This document shows, one piece after another, positions 1 through 7,109 of a stretch of 7,421 nt of DNA. The notes beneath the pieces are model-generated. The model was not told where the DNA came from and ran no database searches. It saw only the letters and a list, made by a program, of their open reading frames with translations. Within the stretch, counting starts at the first letter, position 1. Each line of letters begins with the position of its first letter. The position numbers and the translations under genes were made by a program. The stretch is from Bacteroidales bacterium (GTDB lineage Bacteria; Bacteroidota; Bacteroidia; Bacteroidales; UBA932), in NCBI GenBank assembly GCA_009784635.1, contig WRBG01000099.1:1-7421 (forward strand). The letters run 5' to 3'.

Positions 1-2
1 AA

Positions 3-1505
3 ATCAAACTGATTCCCGATAAGTTTAAAAACACCTATCGCCATTGGATGGAACATGTGCGCGACTGGTGCATATCGCGTCAGCTGTGGTGGGGACAGCG
101 TATTCCTGCATGGTATCTTCCTTCGGGTGAGCATGTGGTGGCTGTTGACGCTGAACAGGCGCTGGAGTTGGCGCGTGCCATCAATCCGGAGATAAAAGCG
201 CTTGACCTGCGTCAAGACGATGATGTGTTAGACACTTGGTTCTCGTCTTGGCTGTGGCCAATCAGCGTTTTTGACCCCTCCATTCCGGGGCATCCCCACG
301 CTAAGCCCAATGCTGATTTGGCCTACTACTATCCCACCAACGACTTGGTTACTGCTCCGGAGATTCTTTTCTTTTGGGTGGCGCGCATGATTATGGCCGG
401 ACATGAATTTTGCGGCAAGCCTCCCTTTGAGCGTGTGTACTTGAACGGTATTGTACGCGACAAGTTAGGCCGTAAGATGTCCAAGTCTCTCGGCAATTCT
501 CCCGACCCCTTAGAAATGATTGCCAAAAATGGAGCGGACGGCGTGCGTATGAGGATGTGGCTCTGTAGCAACGCCGGCAACGATATACTCTTTGACGAAA
601 GTCAGGTGGAGCAGGGGCGCAACTTTTGCAATAAAATTTGGAACGCCTACCGGCTGATTAAAGGATGGCAGCCTTGGGAAAAAGCGCAGGACGACTGCTC
701 CGCCCATGCCGTGCGCTGGTTCCGTCAGCGGATGGGGCAGACCATATTGGAGTTAGACGACTTATTTATGAAATTCCGCCTGTCGGAGGCGCTGATGTTG
801 TTGTATAAACTGTTTTGGGACGATTTTTGTTCATGGTATTTGGAATGGGTCAAGCCGGAACGGGGCGAAGCGATTGATGCGGCTACTTACAAAGCCACGG
901 TGGAATTTTTAAATGAACTGATGCAGCTACTCCATCCTTTTATGCCTTTTATTACCGAAGAAATTTGGCAAAACATGGCAGAGAGAGAAGCAGGGGAGAG
1001 CATTATGACGGCAAACCTGCCTCCTGCCTCCGATTCGGATTCCCTGTATATGAGCGGGGTAGAAGTATGCAAAGAAGTCGTCGTGGCCGTGCGTACCATC
1101 CGCCAGCAAAAAAAATTATCCCCCAAAGAGCCTCTGGAACTCTATGTACAGGGCGACTATACGCCAAAGTTTTTTCCCTTAATCCAAAAATTGGCCAATA
1201 TTTTGAACATTACCTCCGGCGCTCCCCAAGGCCTTGCCGGTTCTTCATTTTTAGTCGGCACCACAGAATTTTTTGTACCCTTGGGCAGTCTGACGGATAC
1301 CTTGGGCGAGCAAAAGAAACTGAATGAGGAATTGGATTATTTACAGGGATTTGTTGCCTCGGTGGAACGTAAACTTTCCAATCCCGAATTTGTGAAAAAT
1401 GCTCCCGACAAGGTGGTGGAGGTGGAGCGCAAGAAAAAACAGGACGCTTTAGCCAAAATCAACACCATCCGGATGCAATTGAAAAATTTGGAATCGAATC
1501 CTTAG
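3..1505 (+). CDS. valS: Valyl-tRNA synthetase, C-terminal part (5' end outside window)
   Basis: Class I aminoacyl-tRNA synthetase that charges tRNA-Val with valine in the cytoplasm. The open frame runs from the window edge, so the N-terminus, the HIGH motif and most of the CP1 editing domain lie upstream; the Met at 48 is internal, not a start. Visible landmarks in order: WCISRQLWWGQRIPAWY (about 66-116), the LDTWFSSWLWP segment near 230, KMSKS in the context GRKMSKSLGNS at 474-488 (ATP-binding loop), an anticodon-binding domain with FMPFITEEIW near 940-970, and a Lys/Glu-rich C-terminal stretch from about 1305 that fits the coiled-coil tRNA-binding arm typical of ValS. The frame closes with TAG and shows no break. 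The next gene starts 12 bases later on the same strand. Identification rests on these motifs and is secure; the close fit to Bacteroidales ValS is from memory of the family. Confidence 0.97.
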   Translation: MKLIPDKFKNTYRHWMEHVRDWCISRQLWWGQRIPAWYLPSGEHVVAVDAEQALELARAINPEIKALDLRQDDDVLDTWFSSWLWPISVFDPSIPGHPHAKPNADLAYYYPTNDLVTAPEILFFWVARMIMAGHEFCGKPPFERVYLNGIVRDKLGRKMSKSLGNSPDPLEMIAKNGADGVRMRMWLCSNAGNDILFDESQVEQGRNFCNKIWNAYRLIKGWQPWEKAQDDCSAHAVRWFRQRMGQTILELDDLFMKFRLSEALMLLYKLFWDDFCSWYLEWVKPERGEAIDAATYKATVEFLNELMQLLHPFMPFITEEIWQNMAEREAGESIMTANLPPASDSDSLYMSGVEVCKEVVVAVRTIRQQKKLSPKEPLELYVQGDYTPKFFPLIQKLANILNITSGAPQGLAGSSFLVGTTEFFVPLGSLTDTLGEQKKLNEELDYLQGFVASVERKLSNPEFVKNAPDKVVEVERKKKQDALAKINTIRMQLKNLESNP

Positions 1506-1517
1506 CGCCATCCACCT

Positions 1518-4232
1518 ATGAAGCTCCCGGCCTTTTTTGCTCTATGGACAGCCGCAGTCGGCGTGGCCATAAGTGCATGTACTCCGGTGAAAGAGTTGAA
1601 TGATGAGGCTTCCATCAGTCAAGTACAGCTGAAGTCGGTTTATCCCTCCTCTGTGGTCATGGGGGCAGCCAATATTGAACCCGACCGCGTGGAGATTCCG
1701 TTAATCTTTGGAAAATATCTGTTCCCCATAGAGTTGGAATTAGACATTGCCGCCGCTCAAAAAATAGATAAAATCATTGGCTTAGACAGAGGTAAACTTG
1801 TCTTTAATTCCCTTGAAGATATACATCGTATTGATTTGATTGCCTTGAGCGGGGTGGTACACAGTTATATCTTTCGGTTGCAGGAAGTGCCGAGTCGGGA
1901 AAATGCCGACATAGAAAAATTTGAGATAACATCTTGGACGCCAAACTCATTTCTGTTTGCAAAGACTCCGTATTACAACATCATCCATGGATGTATAGAA
2001 ATAATCGGCATAAGCGACCACTTTCCTTTCACCATTGTTCCGGATATAACCGTTTCCGAGGGAGCGCGTGTAGAAGACTTGAGCTTAGACAGCTTTGCCT
2101 TTACCTCATACCACGCTGCCTTTCCATTACAGGTGGTGGCGGAGAGCGGCAAAGAGCGTACTTGGCAGATTAGGTTAAAGCAGGCACAAATCATTCGGCC
2201 GGACCAAGCTCCCGATGCCGATGTAAGAGAGCGTATGTCTTTTAACGCCCAAGATATGAGGGCGGTACTTTTGGGAGAAGATACGGGGGCAGCCATAAAA
2301 TCCATATGGGTGGATGTGGAAAACAGCCTCATCAAGTTAGAGATGACCGCCCTTGACTTGTATGCCCAATGGGAAGCCCTTCTGTCTTTTTCCCTGCATC
2401 CCTATACGCAAATTGTTGGCTATGAGGCGGAGCAATCTTTTAGGATAGACGGTATGGGCATACAAAAAGGTTTTTATCTGATAGATATGTTAGAGGGTTA
2501 TGGCGTGGAGTGGCAGATTGAGAGCGTAGCGTGGTTGAATCCGGCGGCGGAAGTCGAGTCGTTTGAATTATTGAATTATGAGTCGGGGTATGGACTGATT
2601 GAATTGGGCGTTCCCCTTATCTATCCTTTACTGGCTACTGTGGAAATTCCTGTGGAGCGGGGTTTTGACTTTCCGCTGACCGTTGACGCCTACCGCTTGC
2701 AGATTTCGGAGGACGCCACGTTCATGGAACCACTTCCTCAAAATTTCGTTTTTAATGACTTTGATGCTACACATACGCTAAAGATACAGGCGCAAAACGA
2801 AAGCGTCAAGAGCTGGACAATCGCCCTTTTTGATGCCCGCTCCGGCAGCAATGATGCGAGGGTAAACGGCTATACCATAAAATCTTATTCGGGAACCTCC
2901 CAAACCAGTAACAATCTGATTTTAGCTCCTGCGCCCGTCATAAATCTACAAGAAAGAACCATTAGCTTTCGTATATTGGACTGGGCCAATAAATTCCCTT
3001 TAAGGGTGGAGGGACATGTGGATATTTCTCAAGGAGCTGTACTTGTTCCTTTTTCGTTTACAGCCAATCATGAGTTTGTGTTTCATTCATTGGAAGATAC
3101 ATTCAGTTTTAGCGTGGTATCGGAAAACGGGGAAAGCCAACAAACATGGAGGGTGGTATTACAGAACGAAGCCCCAACGAGAAACAGCGCCAAAGAGGTA
3201 ACGGACTTTGTTTCGGGGGCGGCTCTTTCGGGCTTCAGCATTAACGAAAAGTATTTGGAGCCCGGTAAACGGCAAATCACCTTGGTCGTAACCGAGAGGA
3301 TAGAAGGAATCCCTCTGATTTTGGCGCCTCGGATTAGCGTATCGCCATCCGCTCGCCTTTTGGACATCGTATCGGGCGCCCCACTTTCCCTCTCTTTTGA
3401 ACAGCCCAAGTTATTCTATGTGCAGGCAGAGGACGAAAGTACCGAGGAGTGGCGCATTGTGCTTATCCACGCCCCCCAAATCCCCAACAGCGACTTTGAG
3501 TCGTGGGGGAGGGCTAATAACAGCGATATGAATCTTTTGCCGGCAAATGGAACAGGCTGGTGTACCTCCAACAATTCCAACCTAAGTAATACCGTCCGCG
3601 TAGCCGGTTATAACTCGCCCTATGCGGTGCAGATGCAAACGGTATTACAAACCATGAATTTTGTGATTTTTAGGATTACCACCATTGCCGCATCCAGCGC
3701 CTTTTTGGGAAAATTTACCTTAAAGACGGGCGTAAACGATGTGTATAACCCCATCAGTATGACCAATATGGGCATTCCTTTTGCCGGAAACACCATACCC
3801 ATAGCCTTTTCTATTGATTACAAATACATCCGAGGGGCCCAAATGATGTTTACCGAACCCAATTGGGGTTCGCTGATTCCCTCCTTTAGAAGTCCGGTAC
3901 ACATTCCCGGAACCGACGCCGCCTCGCTAAGGGTCGAATTGTTTCACCACCCTACGGGCGTCTTTGACTACGCCGCTGCCCGCAGCCGCAACGAGGCGAT
4001 TGCCAGAGGAGAAATATTGGAAAGAAACAATGTGCCGGAATGGACGCAGGCTTATGTGCCGATTGAAATTGCCTCCGGAAAAGAAGGCTTGACGCCCACC
4101 CACATTGTAATAGTCCTTACTCCCAGTCATGAAGGGGACCAGTTTAAAGGCGCTCCCGGCAGCATCCTTACCGCCGATAATTTAAGGCTGATTTATTACA
4201 AACCCGAAGAGGGAGCTATACGGTTGGAGTAG
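1518..4232 (+). CDS. Large lipoprotein: tandem beta-sandwich (DUF5018-like) repeats plus C-terminal PCMD domain
   Basis: Predicted exported lipoprotein of 904 residues. The N-terminus has Lys2, a hydrophobic core and a lipobox ISAC with the lipidated Cys at 21; the following KELNDE is acidic, as in surface-export signals of Bacteroidetes lipoproteins, but this is only suggestive. From about residue 33 to 651 I see six degenerate repeats of roughly 90-105 residues. Each opens with a strand like IEKFEITSW or VESFELLNY and closes with a strand like RTWQIRL, KSWTIAL, QTWRVVL or EEWRIVL; several carry an FPL/FPFT strand and an S.GA/SPSA turn midway. This resembles the Ig-like DUF5018-type repeats of Bacteroidetes. 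From about 655 (IPNSDFESW, then GTGWCTSNNSN) to the end the protein fits the PCMD family (putative carbohydrate metabolism domain, a beta jelly-roll). Binding or sensing of a glycan is inference; no catalytic residues can be named. There is no clear Shine-Dalgarno sequence. The gene is 12 bases after valS and 2 bases before the next lipoprotein. Confidence 0.88.
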   Translation: MKLPAFFALWTAAVGVAISACTPVKELNDEASISQVQLKSVYPSSVVMGAANIEPDRVEIPLIFGKYLFPIELELDIAAAQKIDKIIGLDRGKLVFNSLEDIHRIDLIALSGVVHSYIFRLQEVPSRENADIEKFEITSWTPNSFLFAKTPYYNIIHGCIEIIGISDHFPFTIVPDITVSEGARVEDLSLDSFAFTSYHAAFPLQVVAESGKERTWQIRLKQAQIIRPDQAPDADVRERMSFNAQDMRAVLLGEDTGAAIKSIWVDVENSLIKLEMTALDLYAQWEALLSFSLHPYTQIVGYEAEQSFRIDGMGIQKGFYLIDMLEGYGVEWQIESVAWLNPAAEVESFELLNYESGYGLIELGVPLIYPLLATVEIPVERGFDFPLTVDAYRLQISEDATFMEPLPQNFVFNDFDATHTLKIQAQNESVKSWTIALFDARSGSNDARVNGYTIKSYSGTSQTSNNLILAPAPVINLQERTISFRILDWANKFPLRVEGHVDISQGAVLVPFSFTANHEFVFHSLEDTFSFSVVSENGESQQTWRVVLQNEAPTRNSAKEVTDFVSGAALSGFSINEKYLEPGKRQITLVVTERIEGIPLILAPRISVSPSARLLDIVSGAPLSLSFEQPKLFYVQAEDESTEEWRIVLIHAPQIPNSDFESWGRANNSDMNLLPANGTGWCTSNNSNLSNTVRVAGYNSPYAVQMQTVLQTMNFVIFRITTIAASSAFLGKFTLKTGVNDVYNPISMTNMGIPFAGNTIPIAFSIDYKYIRGAQMMFTEPNWGSLIPSFRSPVHIPGTDAASLRVELFHHPTGVFDYAAARSRNEAIARGEILERNNVPEWTQAYVPIEIASGKEGLTPTHIVIVLTPSHEGDQFKGAPGSILTADNLRLIYYKPEEGAIRLE

Positions 4233-4234
4233 CC

Positions 4235-5455
4235 ATGAAAATATATATATATTCGCGTGAAAAATGTAGTTTGTGCATGAGACCAAAAATTCTTTTAATT
4301 GTGCTTGTATTTGGCGTGTGTTGTTGTTCACCCAAAGGAGAAAGCTCTATAACTATGGTAGATATTGGAGGCAGTAAGATGGCTGTCTTATCATTGAACG
4401 AGCTAAAGCCTAACGTGGTGAAAATTCCCCTCAGCAGTTTAGTCGAAAATTGCGAGTTGGTGCAACTGGAAACAAGGGAAGATACATATATTAGTCCGTG
4501 GTATACAATAGTTACCGACAAGTATATTGGAGTCAGTGAGGATAGACGTGCGCCTTTCAAACTTTTCGACCGTTCGGGAACATTTTTGTGCAATGTAGGT
4601 TCGGAAGGTAGAGGTCCCGGTGAATATTTTTGGAGTCCTTACGATGCCATTATTGACGACCAAAACGAGTTAGTCTATTTAGCGTTTGGTATGAGTACCA
4701 ATATACACGTGTCTCATACATTAGGGCGATTTGTGAAAGATATTGTCGCGCCTTTTCGTTTGAACAAAGCCAAAATATTCCTGTCTGACGGCATCTTGAC
4801 GGTTGTACACATGCCTTTTGCGAATACGAGGGCAATGGCGCTACAATTCGATGTTAACACCGGCGCTGTATTGAACGAAGTGGCTCCGCTCGAACATTTA
4901 ATTGTGCAGAACTTTGACCGCGACATAATCAACACACGGAATGTACTGGGAATATTCGACTTTTCCTCTATGAACAGTGACACATTGTATCATTTTGACG
5001 TAAAAAACAACATGATACGTCCTGCTTTCCACATAACATACCATTCGCTTGAAGAACCATGGATGGTATATTTTCAAATGACCAAAGACCTACTCTTTAC
5101 CAATGTATCATTTCTGGAAGTCGTTCCAAATATGATAGGACGGAAGTATGTCCCCAGAGCATTGGTTGCAACCGACCTAAAAAACAGAACATCATCGTAT
5201 ATCACTGTGGTCAACGATTATTACGGTAATATTCCTGTTCAAGTCAGTTATTCTACGTTTTGCTATGGTCATTACGTGCTTAATATTGAGCCTGAAACCT
5301 TGATGGCAGACATTGAAAACCGCCTTGCCGAAAGCAGTTGTACCGACACTGACAGGCAAATACTTAACACGACTCTTTCAACCTTGAAAGAAGGGTCTAA
5401 TAATGTAGTGTTTATTGGGAAATTGAAAAGTGAAATAAAAACGAAATTGTGGTAA
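4235..5455 (+). CDS. Six-bladed beta-propeller lipoprotein (DUF4934/DUF5128-like)
   Basis: Predicted 406-residue exported protein. An n-region with Arg-Pro-Lys precedes the hydrophobic run ILLIVLVFGV and a Cys cluster CCCS at 29-31, so it is very likely a lipoprotein, although which Cys is lipidated is unclear. The mature part opens with IPLSSLVENCELVQLET (about 64-80), followed by a blade containing LFDRSGTFLCNVGSEGRGPGEY (GPGEY at 127-131), and ends with a helix and the strand NNVVFIGKLK. This order is the signature of Bacteroidetes six-bladed beta-propeller proteins, whose ligands are mostly unknown. The start is uncertain: Met at 4235 is coupled to the preceding stop, but Met15 at 4277 (MRPKILL) gives a more conventional signal peptide. 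The gene looks A+T-richer than its neighbours (see findings). Family assignment is fairly secure; function is unknown. Confidence 0.85.
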   Translation: MKIYIYSREKCSLCMRPKILLIVLVFGVCCCSPKGESSITMVDIGGSKMAVLSLNELKPNVVKIPLSSLVENCELVQLETREDTYISPWYTIVTDKYIGVSEDRRAPFKLFDRSGTFLCNVGSEGRGPGEYFWSPYDAIIDDQNELVYLAFGMSTNIHVSHTLGRFVKDIVAPFRLNKAKIFLSDGILTVVHMPFANTRAMALQFDVNTGAVLNEVAPLEHLIVQNFDRDIINTRNVLGIFDFSSMNSDTLYHFDVKNNMIRPAFHITYHSLEEPWMVYFQMTKDLLFTNVSFLEVVPNMIGRKYVPRALVATDLKNRTSSYITVVNDYYGNIPVQVSYSTFCYGHYVLNIEPETLMADIENRLAESSCTDTDRQILNTTLSTLKEGSNNVVFIGKLKSEIKTKLW

Positions 5456-5465
5456 TATTATAAAT

Positions 5466-5882
5466 ATGTTAAAGATTGATACCGACATCGAAGTTCGATA
5501 TTACGAAACCGACCAAATGGGAGTGGTACACCACTCCAACTACATCCGCTATTTTGAAACCGCCCGCACCCTGTCCATGAAAAAAGCCGGAATACCTTAC
5601 GACAACATGGAGAATCAAGGAATCGTCATGCCTATTGTGGCTGTTTCCTGCGCCTACAAACGTCCGGCTCTTTTTGGAGATACCATTAGGGTGACAACCA
5701 TTTTGGAAAAATTACCCACCGTAAAAATCGACTTTAAATACGAAGTCCGTAATGGCGAGGGGGTATTATTGGCAACAGGCTCTACGGTACTCGCGTTTGC
5801 CAATAAAGAAACTTTGCGCCCTATGCGCGCTCCTCAATATCTGCTCGATATTTTGGCGCCCCATTTTGTACTACCATGCTGA
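5466..5882 (+). CDS. YbgC/FadM-type hotdog acyl-CoA/acyl-ACP thioesterase
   Basis: A 138-residue single-domain protein of the 4-hydroxybenzoyl-CoA thioesterase (4HBT) superfamily, which hydrolyses acyl-CoA or acyl-ACP thioesters in the cytoplasm. The defining segment is near the N-terminus: VRYYETDQMGVVHHSNY (10-26), where Asp16 matches the catalytic Asp of YbgC-type enzymes, followed by YIRYFETAR at the start of the central hotdog helix. The rest gives the expected strands, with AYKRPALFGDTIRVTT in the middle. Length is normal for the family. It starts 10 bases after the propeller gene and its last 7 bases overlap the start of the dehydratase gene, so the two are probably translationally coupled. 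With a dehydratase and a GT2 next to it, a role in releasing or editing chains in a specialised fatty-acyl pathway is more likely than general housekeeping, but the substrate cannot be read from the sequence. Confidence 0.9.
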   Translation: MLKIDTDIEVRYYETDQMGVVHHSNYIRYFETARTLSMKKAGIPYDNMENQGIVMPIVAVSCAYKRPALFGDTIRVTTILEKLPTVKIDFKYEVRNGEGVLLATGSTVLAFANKETLRPMRAPQYLLDILAPHFVLPC

Positions 5883-6235
5883 TTCCCGACCTTTATACCT
5901 CAGAACAAGTTTCCCGCACGGAGGCCTCCGGTCAGGTGGTTGTTTGCTTTAATCCCGCCCATCCGCTGTATGCCGGACACTTTCCCGGACAACCTGTTAC
6001 GCCGGGCGTCTGTCTGATTCAAACCGCGACTGAACTGCTGTCGGAGTTACAGGGAGCGCCCTTGCGTTTGACCGGTGCGCGCCACATTAAGTTCTTGCAG
6101 ATGCACACGCCCGCCATGCCTTTGCGGTTTGAACTGAGCTGGGCGGAAGAAGCCCTTAAACTGCGCGGACGTATTGCCATTTTTCAGAACGATACCTGTA
6201 TTGCCAAGATTGATGCCTACTTTGAAGCCACATAG
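5876..6235 (+). CDS. FabZ/FabA-like hotdog protein, 3-hydroxyacyl-ACP dehydratase family
   Basis: A small hotdog protein of 119 residues, shorter than housekeeping FabZ (about 140-150). The hallmark is HPLYAGHFPGQPVTPGV at 29-45, matching the GHFPGxPVxPGV active-site segment of FabZ and FabA, with His35 as the catalytic His. In FabZ and FabA the second catalytic residue, Glu or Asp, lies 14 residues after that His; here this position is Gln49 in CLIQTATELL. From memory, short dehydratase-like proteins of Bacteroidetes often show this IQ pattern, so it may be a property of the subfamily rather than a mutation. The start overlaps the thioesterase stop by 7 bases and the end overlaps the glycosyltransferase by 23. 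Likely role: dehydration, or binding, of a 3-hydroxyacyl chain on an acyl carrier protein in a secondary lipid or polyene pathway, comparable to the dehydratases of aryl-polyene clusters. Activity is uncertain. Confidence 0.82.
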   Translation: MLIPDLYTSEQVSRTEASGQVVVCFNPAHPLYAGHFPGQPVTPGVCLIQTATELLSELQGAPLRLTGARHIKFLQMHTPAMPLRFELSWAEEALKLRGRIAIFQNDTCIAKIDAYFEAT

Positions 6236-7004
6236 CCATATCTGCGTAGTAGTCCCCACCTACAACAACGCAACCACGCTGGGACAGGTGGTGGCCGATG
6301 TTCGTGCGCGTGGATACGACCTGTTGGTGGTGAACGATGGCTCTACAGACTCTACCCCGCAATTGTTGGAGCGACTCAAGCAGGAGTCGACCGTGAGTAA
6401 AGCGCCGTTACATGTCATATCGTATCCCAAAAACAGGGGCAAGGGGTATGCGCTTCGTCAGGCGATTGGGCGGTTGAACGAATGGGGTTATCGCTACGCC
6501 GTCTCTATAGATGCAGACGGGCAGCATACAGCCAAAGACATCGCTTCCTTTATTGATGACATACATCTGCATCCTAACGCTTTGTTTGTGGGCGCCCGCG
6601 GGATGAAGCACCCCAATATGCCGGGGAAGAACAGCTTTGCCAACCGCTTTTCCAATTTTTGGTTTGCGGTGCAGACCGGTCGCCGCTTGCCCGATACGCA
6701 GTCGGGGTTTAGGCTGTATCCCATAGAGAGGGTGGCTAAGATGCGCTTTTTTACCCGTCGTTATGAGTGGGAGATAGAGGTGCTGGTGCGGTCGGCGTGG
6801 GCGGGGATTCCAATTGTTGCTAAGCCCATATCGGTCTATTATCCGCCTGCGGAGGAGCGCGTGAGTCACTTTAGACCCGGTATCGACTTTTTGAGAATCG
6901 CCCTGCTCAACACCTTTCTCTGTTTTGGGGCGCTGTTCTACTTTTATCCCGTCTGTTGTTTTAGACGTATTTTTTGTCGCTCGCGAATGTCGGGCGTTCA
7001 TTGA
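6213..7004 (+). CDS. Family 2 glycosyltransferase (dolichyl-phosphate-mannose-synthase-like)
   Basis: I chose the ATG at 6213, giving 263 residues: the upstream ATG at 6174 adds 13 residues that are only the dehydratase sequence in another frame, while the GT-A fold begins right after 6213 with ICVVVPTYNNATTL (10-23). Further motifs: VVNDGSTDST (39-48, nucleotide binding), SIDADGQH (98-105; Asp100 and Asp102 form the metal-binding DxD), DTQSGFRLYP (161-170) and YEWEIEVLVRSAWAG (184-198, acceptor/catalytic region). A hydrophobic stretch at about 227-250 after HFRPGIDF suggests membrane attachment. Such enzymes transfer a sugar from a nucleotide donor, often to a lipid carrier or lipid product. 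The gene overlaps the dehydratase by 23 bases. In aryl-polyene and flexirubin-like clusters a GT2, alone or fused to an acyltransferase, accompanies the thioesterase and dehydratase; no acyltransferase follows here. The last residues, CRSRMSGVH, look atypical and may mark a junction. Confidence 0.9.
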   Translation: MPTLKPHSHICVVVPTYNNATTLGQVVADVRARGYDLLVVNDGSTDSTPQLLERLKQESTVSKAPLHVISYPKNRGKGYALRQAIGRLNEWGYRYAVSIDADGQHTAKDIASFIDDIHLHPNALFVGARGMKHPNMPGKNSFANRFSNFWFAVQTGRRLPDTQSGFRLYPIERVAKMRFFTRRYEWEIEVLVRSAWAGIPIVAKPISVYYPPAEERVSHFRPGIDFLRIALLNTFLCFGALFYFYPVCCFRRIFCRSRMSGVH

Positions 7005-7031
7005 GGTTGACACGAGATAGTCGAGATTCGC
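6983..7031. repeat. Imperfect inverted repeat across the glycosyltransferase stop codon
   Basis: The left arm GCGAATGTCG (6983-6992) pairs with the right arm CGAGATTCGC (7022-7031) at 9 of 10 positions, with a 29-base loop that contains the TGA stop of the GT2 gene. There is no T-run after it, so it is not a classic intrinsic terminator. It could be an RNA 3'-end structure or a chance dyad; the long loop keeps confidence low. Confidence 0.3.
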
Positions 7032-7109
7032 CTGCCGTCAAGCGCGGCGCGGATGAAAAGGCGTAGCATGAATCAAAGCATCCATGAACCATGTCAAAGA
7101 ACGATGATG
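7005..7109. other. Non-coding GC-rich junction between GT2 and the FISUMP remnant
   Basis: No gene is recognisable in these 105 bases. The part at 7029-7063 is GC-rich and can form a bulged hairpin: CGCCT (7029-7033) with AGGCG (7059-7063), and inside it GCCG (7034-7037) with CGGC (7045-7048). A 27-codon plus-strand frame from ATG 7053 has no recognisable features. The stretch separates two convergent coding units and could carry termination signals, but no T-tract is present. Confidence 0.35.

Noticed and set aside
965..1327. 120-residue plus-strand frame inside valS
   Set aside because: Out-of-phase reading of conserved ValS coding sequence; Arg/Ser-rich without any family features.
1973..2335. 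120-residue minus-strand frame opposite the PCMD lipoprotein gene
   Set aside because: No motifs, and wholly contained in a well-supported gene on the other strand.
6174..6212. Longer start for the glycosyltransferase at ATG 6174
   Set aside because: The extra 13 residues are encoded by bases that belong to the dehydratase frame and precede the normal GT-A start; ATG 6213 places the first beta strand nine residues in, as is usual.
6408..7013. 201-residue minus-strand open frame opposite the glycosyltransferase
   Set aside because: Rich in Arg, Pro and His with no domain signature; it lies fully opposite a clear GT2 gene and is its reverse-strand shadow.
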